64,000 bases of DNA from Capsicum annuum (lineage: Eukaryota; Streptophyta; Magnoliopsida; Solanales; Solanaceae). The notes beneath the pieces were generated by a model. The model was given only the letters and a program-made list of their open reading frames with translations, ran no database searches and had not been told where the DNA came from. Position 1 is the first letter of the stretch, and the number at the start of each line of letters is the position of its first letter. The position numbers and the translations under genes were made by a program. This document shows positions 1-14,343 of this stretch, piece after piece. The stretch lies in the NCBI RefSeq assembly GCF_002878395.1, contig NW_025881465.1, positions 1 to 64,000 on the forward strand, in the 5' to 3' direction.

Positions 1-3000
1 ACGAACCACACTGGGATGATCCCCAGCCTCCCTTCCATACCATAATCGATTTTTGGCCAATGGTACAACCGAACCCCGATCTCACCCCCGAAACCATGGG
101 ATATAGAACACCAATTTGGCCCAAAAATGCCCCGTTCATGCCGTTTTGCCCATTTGTCCACCCAAATGGCCACAAAAAATTAAGCGAACTATACTGGGAT
201 GATCCCAACCACCTTGGCATGCCTCGGTCAATTTTTGATCCACAGCATGCCTGAACCCTAGGCCCACTCCCAAAACCATGGACTATAGCACACCAATTTG
301 ACCCAAAAATGCCCAATTCGCGTCGTCGCCTATTTGTCCACCCAAATGATCGCAAAATATTAAACGGACAACACTGGAATGATTCCCAAACTCCCTAGCA
401 CACCCTGGTTGATTTTTGACCCACAATACACTTGAAACCCGGGTGCACACCCAAAATCATGGGCTATAACACACTGATTTGGCCCAAAACCCCCTTCGTG
501 GCATTTTGATAGTTTGTCCACCCAAATGGCGATGAAAAATTAAATAGACCACACTGGGATGATCCGAAACCTCTATGGCATGCCCCGGTTGATTTTCGGC
601 CCACTACAGGCCCGAACCCTGGGCTCACCCCTAATACCATCAGCATGAGAACACCAATTTGGCCCGAAAATGCCCCGTTCATGTCGATTCGATAGACCAC
701 AATGGGATGATCCTTAACCTCCCTGGTATGCCTTGATCAATTTTTAGCCCACAGTATGCCCAGAGCTCGAGCCTACCCCCATAACCGTGGGCTATAGCAC
801 ACCGATTTATCTCAAAAATGCCTCGATCGCGCCGTTTTGCCAGTTTATCCACCTAAATGGCCATAAAAAATTAAACAAACCACACTGGGATGATCCCCAA
901 CCTTCCTAGCATGCACAGTAGATTTACAACCCATAACACGCCCGAACCCCGGGTACACCCTCGAAACCGTAGGCTATAGCACACTAATTTGGCTCGAAAA
1001 CTCTCCGTTCGCATAGTTTTGCCTATTTGTCCACCCAAATGGCGACAAAAATTAAACGGACTACACTGGGATGATCCCCAACCTCCATAGCATGCCCCGA
1101 TCAATTTTGAACCCACAGAACGCTTGAACCCCGAGCTCACCACTGAAACTATGGGCTGTAGTGCACCGATCAATTTTTGGCCTACAGCACTCCTGAACAC
1201 CTGGCCCACCCCCAAAACCATGGGCAATAGCACACCAATTTGGTCCAAAAATGCCCTGTTTGTGCTGTTTACCCAAATGGCCACATAAAATTAAACGGAA
1301 CACACTCGGACGATCCCCAACTACCCTGGAACGCCTCAGTCATTTCTTTCCTATAAAACGCTTGAAACCTGGGCCCACCCCCAAAATCGTGGGCAATAGC
1401 ATACCGATTTAGCCCAAAAATGCTCCGTTCACGCTGTTTCACACATTTGTCCACAGAAATGGCCACAAAAAATTAAACGAACCACACTGGGATGATCCAT
1501 AACATTCCTGGCATACCCCGGTAGATTTTTGGCCTATAACACGCTCGGACCCTGGGCCCACCCCCAAAACTGTGGGCTATATAGCATACCGATTTGGCCA
1601 AAAAATGCCCCATTCGCGCATTTTTACCCTTTTGTCGACCCAAAGGTCTAAAAAAAATTAAACAGATCATACTGCGATGATACCCAACCTTCTTGGCTTG
1701 CCCTGATCAATTTTTTACCCATAGTACACCCGACCTTAGGCCTATCCCCAAAAACGTTGGCAATAGCTTACTGATTTGGCCCAAAAACCCCCCGTTCGCG
1801 CTATTTCACCCATTTGTCCACCCAAGCGGCCACGAAAAATTAAACAGACCACACTGTGATGATCCCCATCCTCCTTGGTATGCCCTGACCAATTATTCAT
1901 CCACGACACGCCCATACCCGGGTTCACCCCCGAAACAATGGGCTATAATACATCGATTTGGCCCGATAACGCTCTATTTTGCCCGTTTGTCCACCCAAAT
2001 GGCCATGAAAAATAAATCAGACCACACTGGAATGATCTCCAATCTCCCTGGCATGCCCCAGTTGTATTTCGACCTACAATATGCCTGGACCATCGGCCCA
2101 CCCCCAAAAATATGGGCTATAGCACACCTATTTTGCCCAAAAAACTCCCGTTCGCGTCGTTTCGCCCATTTGTCCACCAAAATGACCATAAAAAAATAAA
2201 CGGACCACACTAGGATGATTCACCACCGACCTGACATGCCTCAGTCAATTTTTGGCCCACAGAACGCCCGGACCCTGGGCTCACCCCCGAAACCATGGGC
2301 TATAGCGCTTCGATTTGGCCTGAAAATGCCTTATTCTCACTATTATGCCCATTTAAAAACCCAAATGGCCACAAAAAATTAAACGGAGAACACTGGGATA
2401 ATACCCAACCTCCCTTGCATGTGTCAGTTGATTTTTGACCCACAGAACACTCATACCCAGGGCCCACCCCAAAAACCGTGGGCTATAGCACACTGATTTG
2501 GCCCAAAAAAGCACCATTCGCTCCGTTTCCCATTTGTCCACCCAAATGGCCATGTAAAATTAAATGAACCACACTGGGATGATGCCCAGCTTTCCTGGAA
2601 TACCCCAGTCTATTTTCAGCGCACAGCACACTCGAACCCCGGGCCCATCCTTGAAACCATAGGCTATAGGACATTGATTTAACTCGAAAATGCCCCATTC
2701 GCGCCATTTTGCTCGTTTGTCCACCCAAATAGCCACAAAAAATTATACAGACTACACTAGGATGATCCCCAACCATGTTTGTATGCCCGATCAATTTTTG
2801 GCCCACAGCACACCCGAACCTTGGGTCCACCCCCAAAACCATGGGCTATAACACACCGATTTGGCCCAAAAATGCCTCATTCGCGTCGTTTTGCCCGTTT
2901 GTCCACCCAAATAGCCACAAAAACTTAAACGAACCACACTAGAATAATCCCCAACATCCCTGTCACGCCCCGATTGATTTTTGGCCCACAGTATTCCCAG

Positions 3001-4987
3001 AAACCTGGCCCTCCCCCAAAACTGTGGGCTATAAAATACCGATTTGGTCTGAAAACCTCCCCTTCACGCCTTTTTTCTAGTTTTTCACCCAAATTGCGAT
3101 GAAAAGTTAAATGCACCACTCTAGAAAGATCCCAAACCTCTTGGTATATTTTGGTCGATTTTTGGCCCACAGTACGCTCAGACCCCAGGCTCACCACCAA
3201 AACCATGGGCTATAGCATATCAATTTGGCCAAAAAATACCCTGTTCACTCCGTTTCGCTCGTTTATCCACCCAAATCACAAAGAAAATGAAAAAGACCAC
3301 ACTGGGATGATCCCCAAGTACCCTGGCATGCATCGATTGATTTTTGACCCACAGTATGCCTGGATCTTAGGCCCACCCCCAAAACCGTGGGCTATATCAG
3401 ACCAATTTATTTCATAAATGCCCCAATCGCGCCGTTTCTCCCATTTGTCCAACCAAATAACCACGAAAAATTAAACGGACCACACTGGGATGATCACCAA
3501 CCTTCCTGGTATGCCCCAGTCAACTTTTGTCCCCCAACACTATCGGACCCTAGGATCACCCCCGAAATCATGGGCTATAACACATCGATTTAGCCCAAAA
3601 ATGCTCTATTTTTCCCTTTTGTCCACCCAAATGGCCACAAAAAATTAAACGGACCACACTGGGATGATCCCCAACCTCACTGGCATGCCTTGGTCAATTT
3701 TTGACCCACAGCACGCCCGAACCCCGGGATCATCCCCAAAATCATGGACTATAGCATACTAATTTGGCCTAAAAATGCCCCCTAACACCATTCCTATAGC
3801 ACATCAGTTTGAAATGAAAATCCCTCGTTCACGCCGATTCATCCGTTTGACCACCAAAATTGCCACAAAAAATTAAATGGAGCACACTGGGATGGTCCCC
3901 AACCACCCTGGCATGCGTCGATCAATTTTTGACCCACAGCACAATCGGACCCTGGGCCCACCCCTGAAGCCGTGGGCAATAGCACACCCATTTGGCCCAA
4001 AAATTCCCCGTTCGCACTGTTTCGCCCGTTTTTCCACCCAAATGGCCACTTAAAATTAATTAAACCATACTGGGAAGATCCCCAGCCTCCCTGGAATGCC
4101 CCGATCGATTTTTGTCCCAAGGCATGCCCGGATATCGGGTCCACCCTTGAAACCATGGGCTATAACACACTGATTTTTCCTGAAAATGCCTCGTTCGTGC
4201 CGTTTTGCTCGTTTGTCAACCCAAATGGGCACAAAAAATTAAACAGACCAAATTGGGATGATCCACAACCACCTAGCCACGCCACAGTCGATTTTCGACC
4301 CATAGCACATTCGGACCTCGAGCTCACCTCCAAAACCATGGGCTATAAGCACACCGATTTGGTTCGAAAATGCCCCATTCGCAGTATTTCTCCTGTTTGT
4401 CCATCTAAATGGCCACAAAAATTAAATAGACCATACTGGAATGATCCCCAACCTCCCTATCATGCATCGATTGATTTTTGGCCCACAATACACCCAGACA
4501 TCGAGCCCTCCTAAAAAATCGTGGGCTATAACACACCAATTTGGCCCGAAAACCCCCTCTTTGTGCCGTTTCACCAGTTTGTCCACCCAAATGTCAATGA
4601 AAAATTAAACGAACCACACTGGGACGATCGTAAACCTCCCTGGCATACTCCAGTCAATTTTTGGCCCTCAACTCACTCGAACCCTGGGCTCAAAAATTCC
4701 CCGTTCGGGCCGTTTTGCTCGTTTGTCCACCCAAATGGCAAAGAAAAATTAAAAAAACCATACTGGGATTATCCCCAACCTCCCTGGCATGCCTCAATCA
4801 CTTTTCGGCCCATAGCACACCCCGACCCCAGGCCAACCCTCCAAACTGTGGGCTATAGCACACCGATTTATCCCAAAAATGCATCGATTGTGTCGTTTCC
4901 CATTTTGCCCACCCAAATAGCCACAAAAGATAAGCGGACCATACTGGGATGATCCCCAACATTAATGGCATACCCCAGTCAATTTTT

Positions 4988-5720
4988 GGCATAAAGCAAA
5001 CCCGAACCCCGTGCCTACCCCTAAAACCATAGGCTATAACACACTGATTTGGATCGAAAACTCCCTATTCGCATTGTTTTGCCCGTTTGTCTACCCAAAT
5101 GGCCACAAAGAATTAATCGGACAATACTGGGATGATTCCCAACCTCCCTGGCATACCCCGGTCAATTTTTGGCCAACAGCACGCCCGAACCTCGAGCTCA
5201 CCCCCAAAACCATGGGCTATAGTATACTGATTTGGCCAAAAAATGCCTCATTCACACCGTTTCGCCTGTTTGTCCACCGAAATGGCCACAAAAAATTAAA
5301 CGGAGCACACTGGGATGATCCACAACCTTCCTGGCATGCCCAAGTCGATTTTTGGCATAAAGCACACCCGAACCCCGGGCCTACCTCTAAAACTATAGGA
5401 TATAGCACACCAATTTGGATCGAAAACTCCCCGTTCGCGTCGTTTCACCCGTTTGTCCACCCAAATAGCCATAAAGAATTAAACGGACCACACTGGGATG
5501 ATCCCCAACCTCCCTATCATGCCCCGGTTAATTTTTGGCCTACAGCACTCTCGAACCCCGGGCCCAACCCCGAAACAATGGGCTATAGCACACCAATTTT
5601 GCTTGAAAATATCTTGTTTGCGCCGTTTTGTCCGTTTGACCACCCAAATGACCATGAAAAATTAAATGAACCATACTGGGATGATCCCAGACCTCCTTGG
5701 CATGCCTCGATCAATTTTTG
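4988..5720 (+). repeat. Dimeric higher-order repeat (366 bp) in block A1
   Basis: Two adjacent two-monomer units share private variants. These are ggcataaagca at 4988 and 5354, atttggatcgaaaactcc in both following monomers, and an aaagaatta linker in both. The offset of 366 bp is two monomers. This indicates a local duplication of a dimer rather than independent mutation. Confidence 0.7.
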
Positions 5721-8602
5721 GCCTACAACACACCCAAAATTCGGGGCCACCCTTAAAACCATTGGCTATAGAACACTGATTTAGCCCAAAAATGCGCCGT
5801 TCGCGCCGTTTTGCCTGTTTGTCAAACCAAATGGCCACAAAAAATTAAACCAACCATACTGGGATGATCCCCAACCTCCCTGGAAGGCCCTAGTTGATTT
5901 TTGGCCCATAGCACACAAATTTGGCCCAAAAATGCCCTATTCACGCTATTTTGCTCGTTTGTCCACCCAAATGGCCATGAAAAATTAAACGAACAATATT
6001 GGGATGATCCCCAACTACCCTAGCACGCCCCGATTGATTTTTGTCCCATAGCACTTCTGAAACCCAACCCCTTCCCCAAAATTACGTGCTATAGCACACC
6101 AATTTAGCTCACAAATGTCTCGTTAGCCCCGTTTCTCCTATTTGTCCACCCAAATGGCCATAAAAATTTAAACGAACCACACTGGAATGATCCCCAACCT
6201 CCCTGGCATACCCCAATTAATTTTCAACCCACAGCATGCCCGATCCATGGGACCACCCCAAAATCGTGGGCTATAGCATACCAATTTGGGCCAAAAATGC
6301 CCTGTTCACGTCATTTTGCCTGTTTGTCCACACAAATTACCATAAAAAAATAAACAGACCAAACTGGGACTATCCCGGGCTTACCCTCAAAACCATGGGC
6401 TATAGCGTACCTAATTGGCCCAAAAATGCCCCATTCGCGCCATTTCACCCGTTGTCCTCCCAAATTGCCAAAAAAAATTAAGTGGAGCACACTGGGACGA
6501 TCCCCAACTCCCTAGCATACCTCGGTCGAGTTTTAGCCCACAGCACGCCCGAACCTCGAGCCCACCCCTAAATCCATCGGTTATAGTACACCAATTTGGC
6601 CCGACAATGCCCTATTTAAGCCATTTCGCCCGTTTGTCCACCCAAATAGCCACGGAAAATTAAACGGACCATACTAGGACGATCCCTAACCTCTCCGGCA
6701 TGCCCCGGTCAATTTTTGGCCCACAGCACGCCCGAACCCCAAGGCCATCCCCGAAACCGTGGGCTATAGCACATCGATTTGGGCAAAAAATGCCCCGTAC
6801 GCGCTGTTTCGCTCGTTTATCCACCCAAATAGCCACAAAAACTAAATGGAACACACTAAGATGATCCTCACTCTTCCTAGCACGGTCGATTTTCGGCACA
6901 CAACACGCCCGGACCCTGGGCCATCCCCCGAAACCATTGGCTACGGCACACTGATTTGTCCCAACAACCCTCCGTACGTGCCGTTTTGCTTGTTTGTCTA
7001 CCCAAATGGCCACAAAAAGTTAAACGGACCACTCTGGGGCGATCCACAACCACCCTGGTATGACCTCGTTGATTTTTATTGCACAGCACGCTCGGGATCA
7101 CCCCCGAAACCATGGGCAATAGCATACAGATTTAGCTTAAAAATGCCCCGTTCGCGCTATTTCGCCCATTTGTCTATCCAAATGGCTAAGAAAAATAAAA
7201 CAGACCACACTGGGATGATGCCCAATCTCCCTGGCATACCTCGATCAATTTTTTACCCACAGCACGTTCTGACCCCTGGCCTAACCCCAAAATCGAAGGC
7301 TATAGCACACCAATTTGTCCCAAAAATGCCCTGATCGTGCCGTTTCGGCTGTTTGTCCACCCAAATAGCCATAAAAAAATTAAACGGAGTACACTAGGAT
7401 GATCCCCAACCTTCCAGGCATTCACCAGTCAATTTTTGGCTAGCAACACACTTAAACCCCAGGCCCATCCCCAAAACTGTGGGCTATAGCACACCGATTT
7501 GGCTCGAAAATGCCCTGTTCACGTCATTTCGCCCATTAGTCCACCCAAATGGCCAAAAAAAATTAAACAAACAACACTGGGATGATCCCCAACCTTCTTA
7601 GCTCCCCCAGTTGATTTTCAGCCCATAGCATACTCAGAATCTTGGTTCACCCCCGAAACCATAGGTTATAGCGCACCGATTTGGCCCAAAAATGCCTCTT
7701 CCGCGTCGTGTTGCCTATTTGTCCATCCAAATAGCCACGAAAAATTAAATGGAGCACACTGGGATGATCCTCAGCCTCCCTAGCATGCCTCAGTCGATTT
7801 TTACCCCACAGTACGCCCAAAGTTTGGGCCCACCCCCGAAACTATAGGCTATAACACACCGATTTGGCCCAAAAATACCCTGTTTGCACTGTTTCACCCG
7901 ATTATCCACCCAAATGGCCAATTATCCACACTGGGATGATCCTCAGTCTCCCTGATATGCCCCGGTCAATTTTTGGCCCACAGCACGCCTGGACCCCATG
8001 CCCACCCCAAAATCGTGGGCTATAGCACACCGATTTGACCTGAAAACACCATGTACACACTGTTTCGCCCGTTTGTCCACCCAAATGGCCATGAAAAATT
8101 AAACAGACCATACTAGAATGATCCCAAACCTTCCTATCATGCCTCGATCTATTTTCAGCCCACAGCACGCCCGGACCCCCGCCCACCCCTTAAACCATGG
8201 GCAATAGCACACCGATTTGGCCCAAAATGCCCTGTACGCCTGTTTGTCCACCCAAATATCCATAAAAAATTAAACGGACCATACTGGGATAATCTCCAAA
8301 CACCCTGGCAGGCCTCGAAACCATGGGCCATAACACACTAATTTTGCCCGAAAATGACTTGTTCATGTCGTTTCCCCCGTTTGTCCACCCAAATATCCAT
8401 GAAAAATTAAACAGAACACATTGGGATGATCCCCAACCACCCTGGCACACCCCAATCAATTTTTGTCCAATAGCTCGATCGAAACCCAAGCCCTTCCTCA
8501 AAATCGGGGGTTATAGGACACAGATTGTGCCTGAAAATGCCCAATTCATGCCGTTTCGCATGTTTCTTCACCCAAATGGCCACAAAAATTTTAACGAACC
8601 AC

Positions 8603-8690
8603 ACTGAGATGATCCCCAACCTCCCTGGCATACCCTAGTTGATTTTTCACCCACAGCATGCCCGAACAAAGGGCCCACCCAAATGGCCAC
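8603..8690 (+). repeat. Truncated 88-bp satellite monomer
   Basis: Consecutive core landmarks at 8603 and 8691 are only 88 bp apart instead of 183. The monomer jumps from the C-rich run (gggcccaccc) straight to aaatggccac just before the next core. The two normal sites, gcccaccccc and gtccacccaaatgg, share ccaccc, so the roughly 95-bp deletion fits slippage or recombination at microhomology. Confidence 0.85.
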
Positions 8691-11600
8691 ACTGGGGTGA
8701 TCCTCAACCTCCCTAGCATTCCTCAGTCAATTTTTGGCCAACAGCATACCCATACCCCGGGCCCACCCCCAAAATCGTGGACTATAACACACCAATTTGG
8801 CCCGAAAATACCCCATCCGTGTCGTTTTGCCTATTTGTCCACCCAAATGGACACAAAAAATTAAACGGACTACACTGGGAGGATCCCCAACCACCCTAGC
8901 TTGTGTCGGTCAATTTTTTCCCGTAGTACCCCCGGACCCCGAGGTTACCCCTAAAATCGTGGGCTATAGCACACCGATTTGGCCCAAAAATACCCCAATC
9001 ACGTCGTTTCGCCTGTTTCTCCACCCAATTGCCATAAAAAATTAAATGGACCATACTATGATGATCCCTTACCTCCCAGCATACTTCGATCAATTTTCAA
9101 CCTACAGTACACCCGAATCCTGGGTCTACCCCAAAAACTGTGGGCTATAGCACACCAATTGAGCTTGAAAAAGCCCTATTCGTGCTGTTTCGCCCGTTTG
9201 TCCACCCATATAGCCACGTAAAATTAAACGCACCATACTGGGATGTTCCTCAACCTCCCTGGAAAGCCCCGGTCAATTTTTAGCCCATAGCACGCTCGGA
9301 CCCCAGGTCCACCCCCAAAATCATGGGCTATAGCACACCGATTTGGATTGAAAATGCGATGTTCATACTGTTTTGCCTGTTTGTCTATCCAAATAGCTAC
9401 AAAAAATTAAACGAACCATACTGGGATGATCCCAGACCTCCCTGGTATGCCTCGATCAATTTTCAGCCCACAGCACACTTGGACTCTGGGCCCACCCCTA
9501 AAACCATGGGCTATAGCACATCGATTAGGCCCAAAAATGCCCCATTTGTGCCATTCCGCATATTTGTTCTCCCAAATGGCCACAAAAAATCAAACGAACC
9601 ATACTGAGATGATCCCCAACCTCCCAGGCATACACCGATCGATTTTTTGCCTACACCACGCCCGAACCCCGGGCTTACCCCCGATACCATGGGCTATAGC
9701 GCACCAATTTGATCCAAAAATGCCCCGTTCATGCCGTTTCACCCGTTTGTCCACCCAAATAGCTACATAAAATTAAATGGAGCAACTGGGATGATCCCCA
9801 ACCACCTTAGCACGCACAATCGATTTTTGGCACACAGTACTCCCGGACCCCGGGCCCTCGCCACAAACCGTGGGCTATAGTACACCGATATTTCCTAAAA
9901 ATGCCTCATTCGCGCCGTTTTGCCAGTTTGTCCATCCAAAAGGCTACGAAAAATTAAATAGACCACACTAGAATGATCACCAATCTCCCTGGCATGCCCC
10001 GATTAATTTTCGTCACACATTACACCCGGACCCCGAGCTTACCCCCTAAACCATGGACTATAGCACATTGATATTGCCCGACATGCTCCGTCCACACCGT
10101 TTAGCACGTTTGTCCACCCAAATGGCCAACAAAAAATAAACGAACCATATTGAGATGATCCCAAACCTCCTTGACATACCTCGATTGATTTTTGTCCCAC
10201 AGCACGCCCGAACCTTGGGTACATCCCCAAAACCGTGGGCTATAGCACAATGATTTGTACCAAAAATACCCCAATCACATCGTTTCGCCAATTTTTCACC
10301 CAAATGGCCACGAAAAATAAACGGACCACACTGGGGTGATTCCCAACATTCCTGGCATGCCTCAGTCAATTTTTGGCCCATAGTACGCCCGGACCCTGGG
10401 CTCACCCCCTAAATCATGGGCTATAACACACCAATTTGGCCCGATAATGCTCCATTCATGCCGTTTTACCGGTTTATCCACCCAAATGGTCATGAAAAAA
10501 TAAACGGACCATACTGGAATGATCGCCAACTTCCTTGACATGCCCCCGGTTGTACTTCGTCCCACATTATGCCCGTTCGAGCCATTTTGCCTGTTTGTCC
10601 ACCCAAATGGCCAAAAAAAATTTAACGGACCACATTAGGATGATGCCAACCTCCCTACCATGCCTCGGTCGATTTATGGACCATAGCACGCCCAGACCCC
10701 AGGCTCACCCTAAAAAAAATAGGCTATAGCGCATCGATTTGGCCTGAAAACACCCCATTTGTGTTATTTCGCCCGTTTGTCCACCTAATAGCCACAAAAA
10801 AATTAAACAAAGAATACTGGGATGATCCCTAACCTCCCTGGCATGCCTCGATCAATTTTTCGCTCACAACACGCTCGGACTCCGGGCCCACCCCCGAAAC
10901 CGTGGGCTATTGCAAACCGAGTTAGACTGAAAATACTATGTTCACGCAGTTCCGCCCGTTTGTCCATCCAAATAGCCACAAAAAGTTAAACGGACCATAC
11001 TGGGATAATCCCAAACCTCCCTGGCATGCCTCGGTTAATTTTTGACCCACAGTACGCCCGAACTCCGGGACCAATCCTAAAACTGTGGGTTGTAGCACAC
11101 CGATTAGGCCTAAAAATGCCCCGTTCGCGCTGTTTCACCTATTTATCCACCCAACTGGCAATGAAATATTAAACAAATCATACTGGGATGATCCCCAACC
11201 TCCTAGGCACACCCCCGAAACAACGGGCTCTAGCACACCAATTTGGCCAAAAAATGCCCAATTTGCGCCGTTTTGCCCGTTTGTCCACTCAAATGGCCAC
11301 AAAAAATTAAACGGACCACACTGGGATGATCCTCAATAACCTTGGCATGCCCAATCGTTTTTCAGCACATAGCACACCCGGACCCAGGCCCATACCCAAA
11401 ATCGTGGGCTATAGCACACCGATTTATTCCAAAAATGCCTCATTCGAGCCGTTTTACCCGTTTATCCACCCAAATGGCTACTAAAAAATAAACGAACCAC
11501 ACTAGAATGATCCCTAACCTCCCTGGCAAGCCCCAGTTGATTTTCAGCCCACAGTATGCCCGAACACCGAATCCACCCCCAAAACTGTGGGCTATAACAA

Positions 11601-14235
11601 CCGATTTAGCCCGAAAACCCCCCTTCGTGCCATTTTGCTAGTTTGTCCACCCAAATGGCGATGAAAAATTAAACGGAACATACTGGTAAAATCCCAAACC
11701 TCCTTAGCACGCCGCGGTCAATTTTCTTTGCACACCACGCCCGGACCCCGGTTTCACCCCCAAAACCATGGGCTATATCATATTGATTTGGCCCGAAACA
11801 CTCCGTTCACTCTGTTTCGCCCGTTTGTCCTCCCAAATAGCCAAGAAAAATTAAACAAATGGCATTGAGATGATCCCCAACCTCCCTGGAATGCCTCGGT
11901 CGATTTTTTGCCACAGCTTGCCCGAACCCCAAGCCCACCCTCAAAATCATGGGCTATAGCACACCGATTTATACCAAAAATGCCCCGATCGTGTCGTTAT
12001 GCCCGTTTGTCCACCCAAATAGCCACAAAAAATTCAACGGACCATACTTGGATGATACCCAACATTCCTGTCATGCCCCAGTCTATTTTCAACCCATAGA
12101 ACGTGTAGACCCCAGGATCACCCCCAAAATCATGGGATATAGCACACCGATGTGGCTCAATAATGCTTCGTTCGAGCTGTTTCACCCTTTTATCCTCCCA
12201 AATTGTTACAAAAAAAAAATGAACCACACTGGAATTATACCCCACCTCCCTGGCACGCCCCATTTGTATTTTGGCCTACTATACACCCAGACCACGGGTC
12301 CACCCCCAAAACCATGGGCTATAGCATACCGATTTGGCTCGAAAATCCCCCGTTCATGCCGTTTCACCCGTTTGTCCACCCAAATAGCCACAAAAAATTA
12401 AACGGACCATACTGGGACAATCCCAACCTCCATGGCAAGCCTCGGTCGATTTCTGGCCCACAGCATGCCCGAACCCCGAGCTCACCCCCAAAACCATGGG
12501 CGATAGCGCACCGATTTGGCCTAAAAATGCCCCGTTTGCGTCGTTTCGCACGTTTGTCCACCTAAATGGCCACAAAAAATTAAACATAGTGCACTGGGAA
12601 GATCTCGAAACTCCCAAGCATGCCTCGATCGATTTTTGACACACAGCACGCCCAGAACCCTAGCCCACCCACGAAAAGGTGGGCTATAGCACACCAATTT
12701 GGCCTGAAAATCCCAATCTGCACCATTTCGCCCGTTTGTCCATCCAAATGGCCACATAAAATTAATTGAACCACATTGGGATGATCCACAGTCTCCCTGG
12801 TATGCCCCAGTCAATTTTTGGCCCAAGGAACGCCTGGACCCCAGACCCACCCCTAAAACCATGGCCTATAGCGCACCGATATTGCCAAAAAATACCTTTT
12901 TCGTGCCGTTTTTCCCGTTTGATAACCTAAATTGCCATAAAAAATTAAGCGGACCACACTGGGATGATTTCCAACCACCTTGGAATGCCCCAATAGACTT
13001 TAGACCCACAACACGCTCGAACCCTGAGCCCACCCCTAAATCTGTTGGCTATAGCACACAGACTTAGCCTAAAAATGCCTCATTCGCACCATTTCGCCTG
13101 TTTGTCCACTTAAATGGCCAAGAAAAATTAAACGGATCATACTGGAATGATCCCCAACCACCCTAGCACACCCAAATTGATTTCCAACCCACAGTACGCC
13201 CGAATCCCGGGCCTACCCCCAAAATTGTGGGCTATAATACACTGATTTGGCCTAAAAACCCCACCTTCATGCCATTTTGCCAGTTTGTTAACCCAAATAG
13301 CGATGAAAAAATAAACGACCACACTGGGAAGATCCCAAACCTCCCTGGCATGCCCCGATCGATTTTCGGCCCATAGCACGCCCGGACCCCGGGCTCATCC
13401 TCAAAACCATGGGCTATAGCACACCGATTTGGCCTGAAATAGCCTCGTTCATGCCGTTACGCCCGTTTGTCCACGCAAATGTCCAAGAAAATTAAACAGA
13501 CCAAACTGGAATGATCCCCAACCTCCCTGGCATGCCTCAGTCAATTTTTGGGCTACAGCACGCTCGGACCCGAGCCCACCCCCAAAACTGTGGGCTATAG
13601 CACACCGATTTGCCCCAAAATTGCCCCGATTGTGTCGTTTGGCCCGGTTATTCACCCAAATGCCACAAAAAATTAAAAAAACCACACATGGATGATCCCC
13701 AACCTTTCGAGCATGCCCCAGTCGATTTTCGGCCCACAGCACGCCCGAACCCCCTGTCCACCTTCGAAACCGTAGGCTATAGAACATCGATTTGGCTCGA
13801 ATACTCCTCGTTCATGTTGTTTCGCCCGTTTGTCCACTCAAATGACCAGAAAAAATTAAACGGACCACACTGGGATGATCCCTAACCTTCCTGTCATGCC
13901 TCGGTCAATTTTTAGCCCACAGCACGCTCGGACCCCGAGCTCACTCCTGAAGCCATGGGCTATATCGTACTAAATTGGCCTAAAAATGCGCCGTTCACGC
14001 CATTTTGCCCATTTGTCCACCGAAATGTCCACGAAAAATTAAACGGAGCAAGCTGGAATGATTCCCAACCTCCCTGACATTCCTCGATCAATTTTTGGCC
14101 CACAGCATACCCGAACCTCGGGCCCACCCCCCAAAACTATGGGCTATAGCACACCGATTTAGCCTAAAAATGCCCTATTTGCATCGTTTCTCCCTTTTTT
14201 CCACCCAAATCACCACAAAAAATTAAATGGACCAC

Positions 14236-14343
14236 ACTGGGACGATCTACAACCTTCCTGGCATGCCCCGGTCAATTCTCTGCCCACAGCACGCCCGGAC
14301 CTCGAGCCTACAAAAAATAGCCACAAAAAATTAAACGGACTAT
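14236..14343 (+). repeat. Truncated 108-bp satellite monomer
   Basis: Core landmarks at 14236 and 14344 are 108 bp apart. At 14310 the C-rich run (ctcgagccta) passes directly into caaaaaatagccacaaaaaa. About 75 bp covering the gggctatagcaca and gccgtttcgcccg segments are missing. The tract around the junction also looks like a partial duplication of the A linker. Confidence 0.8.
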
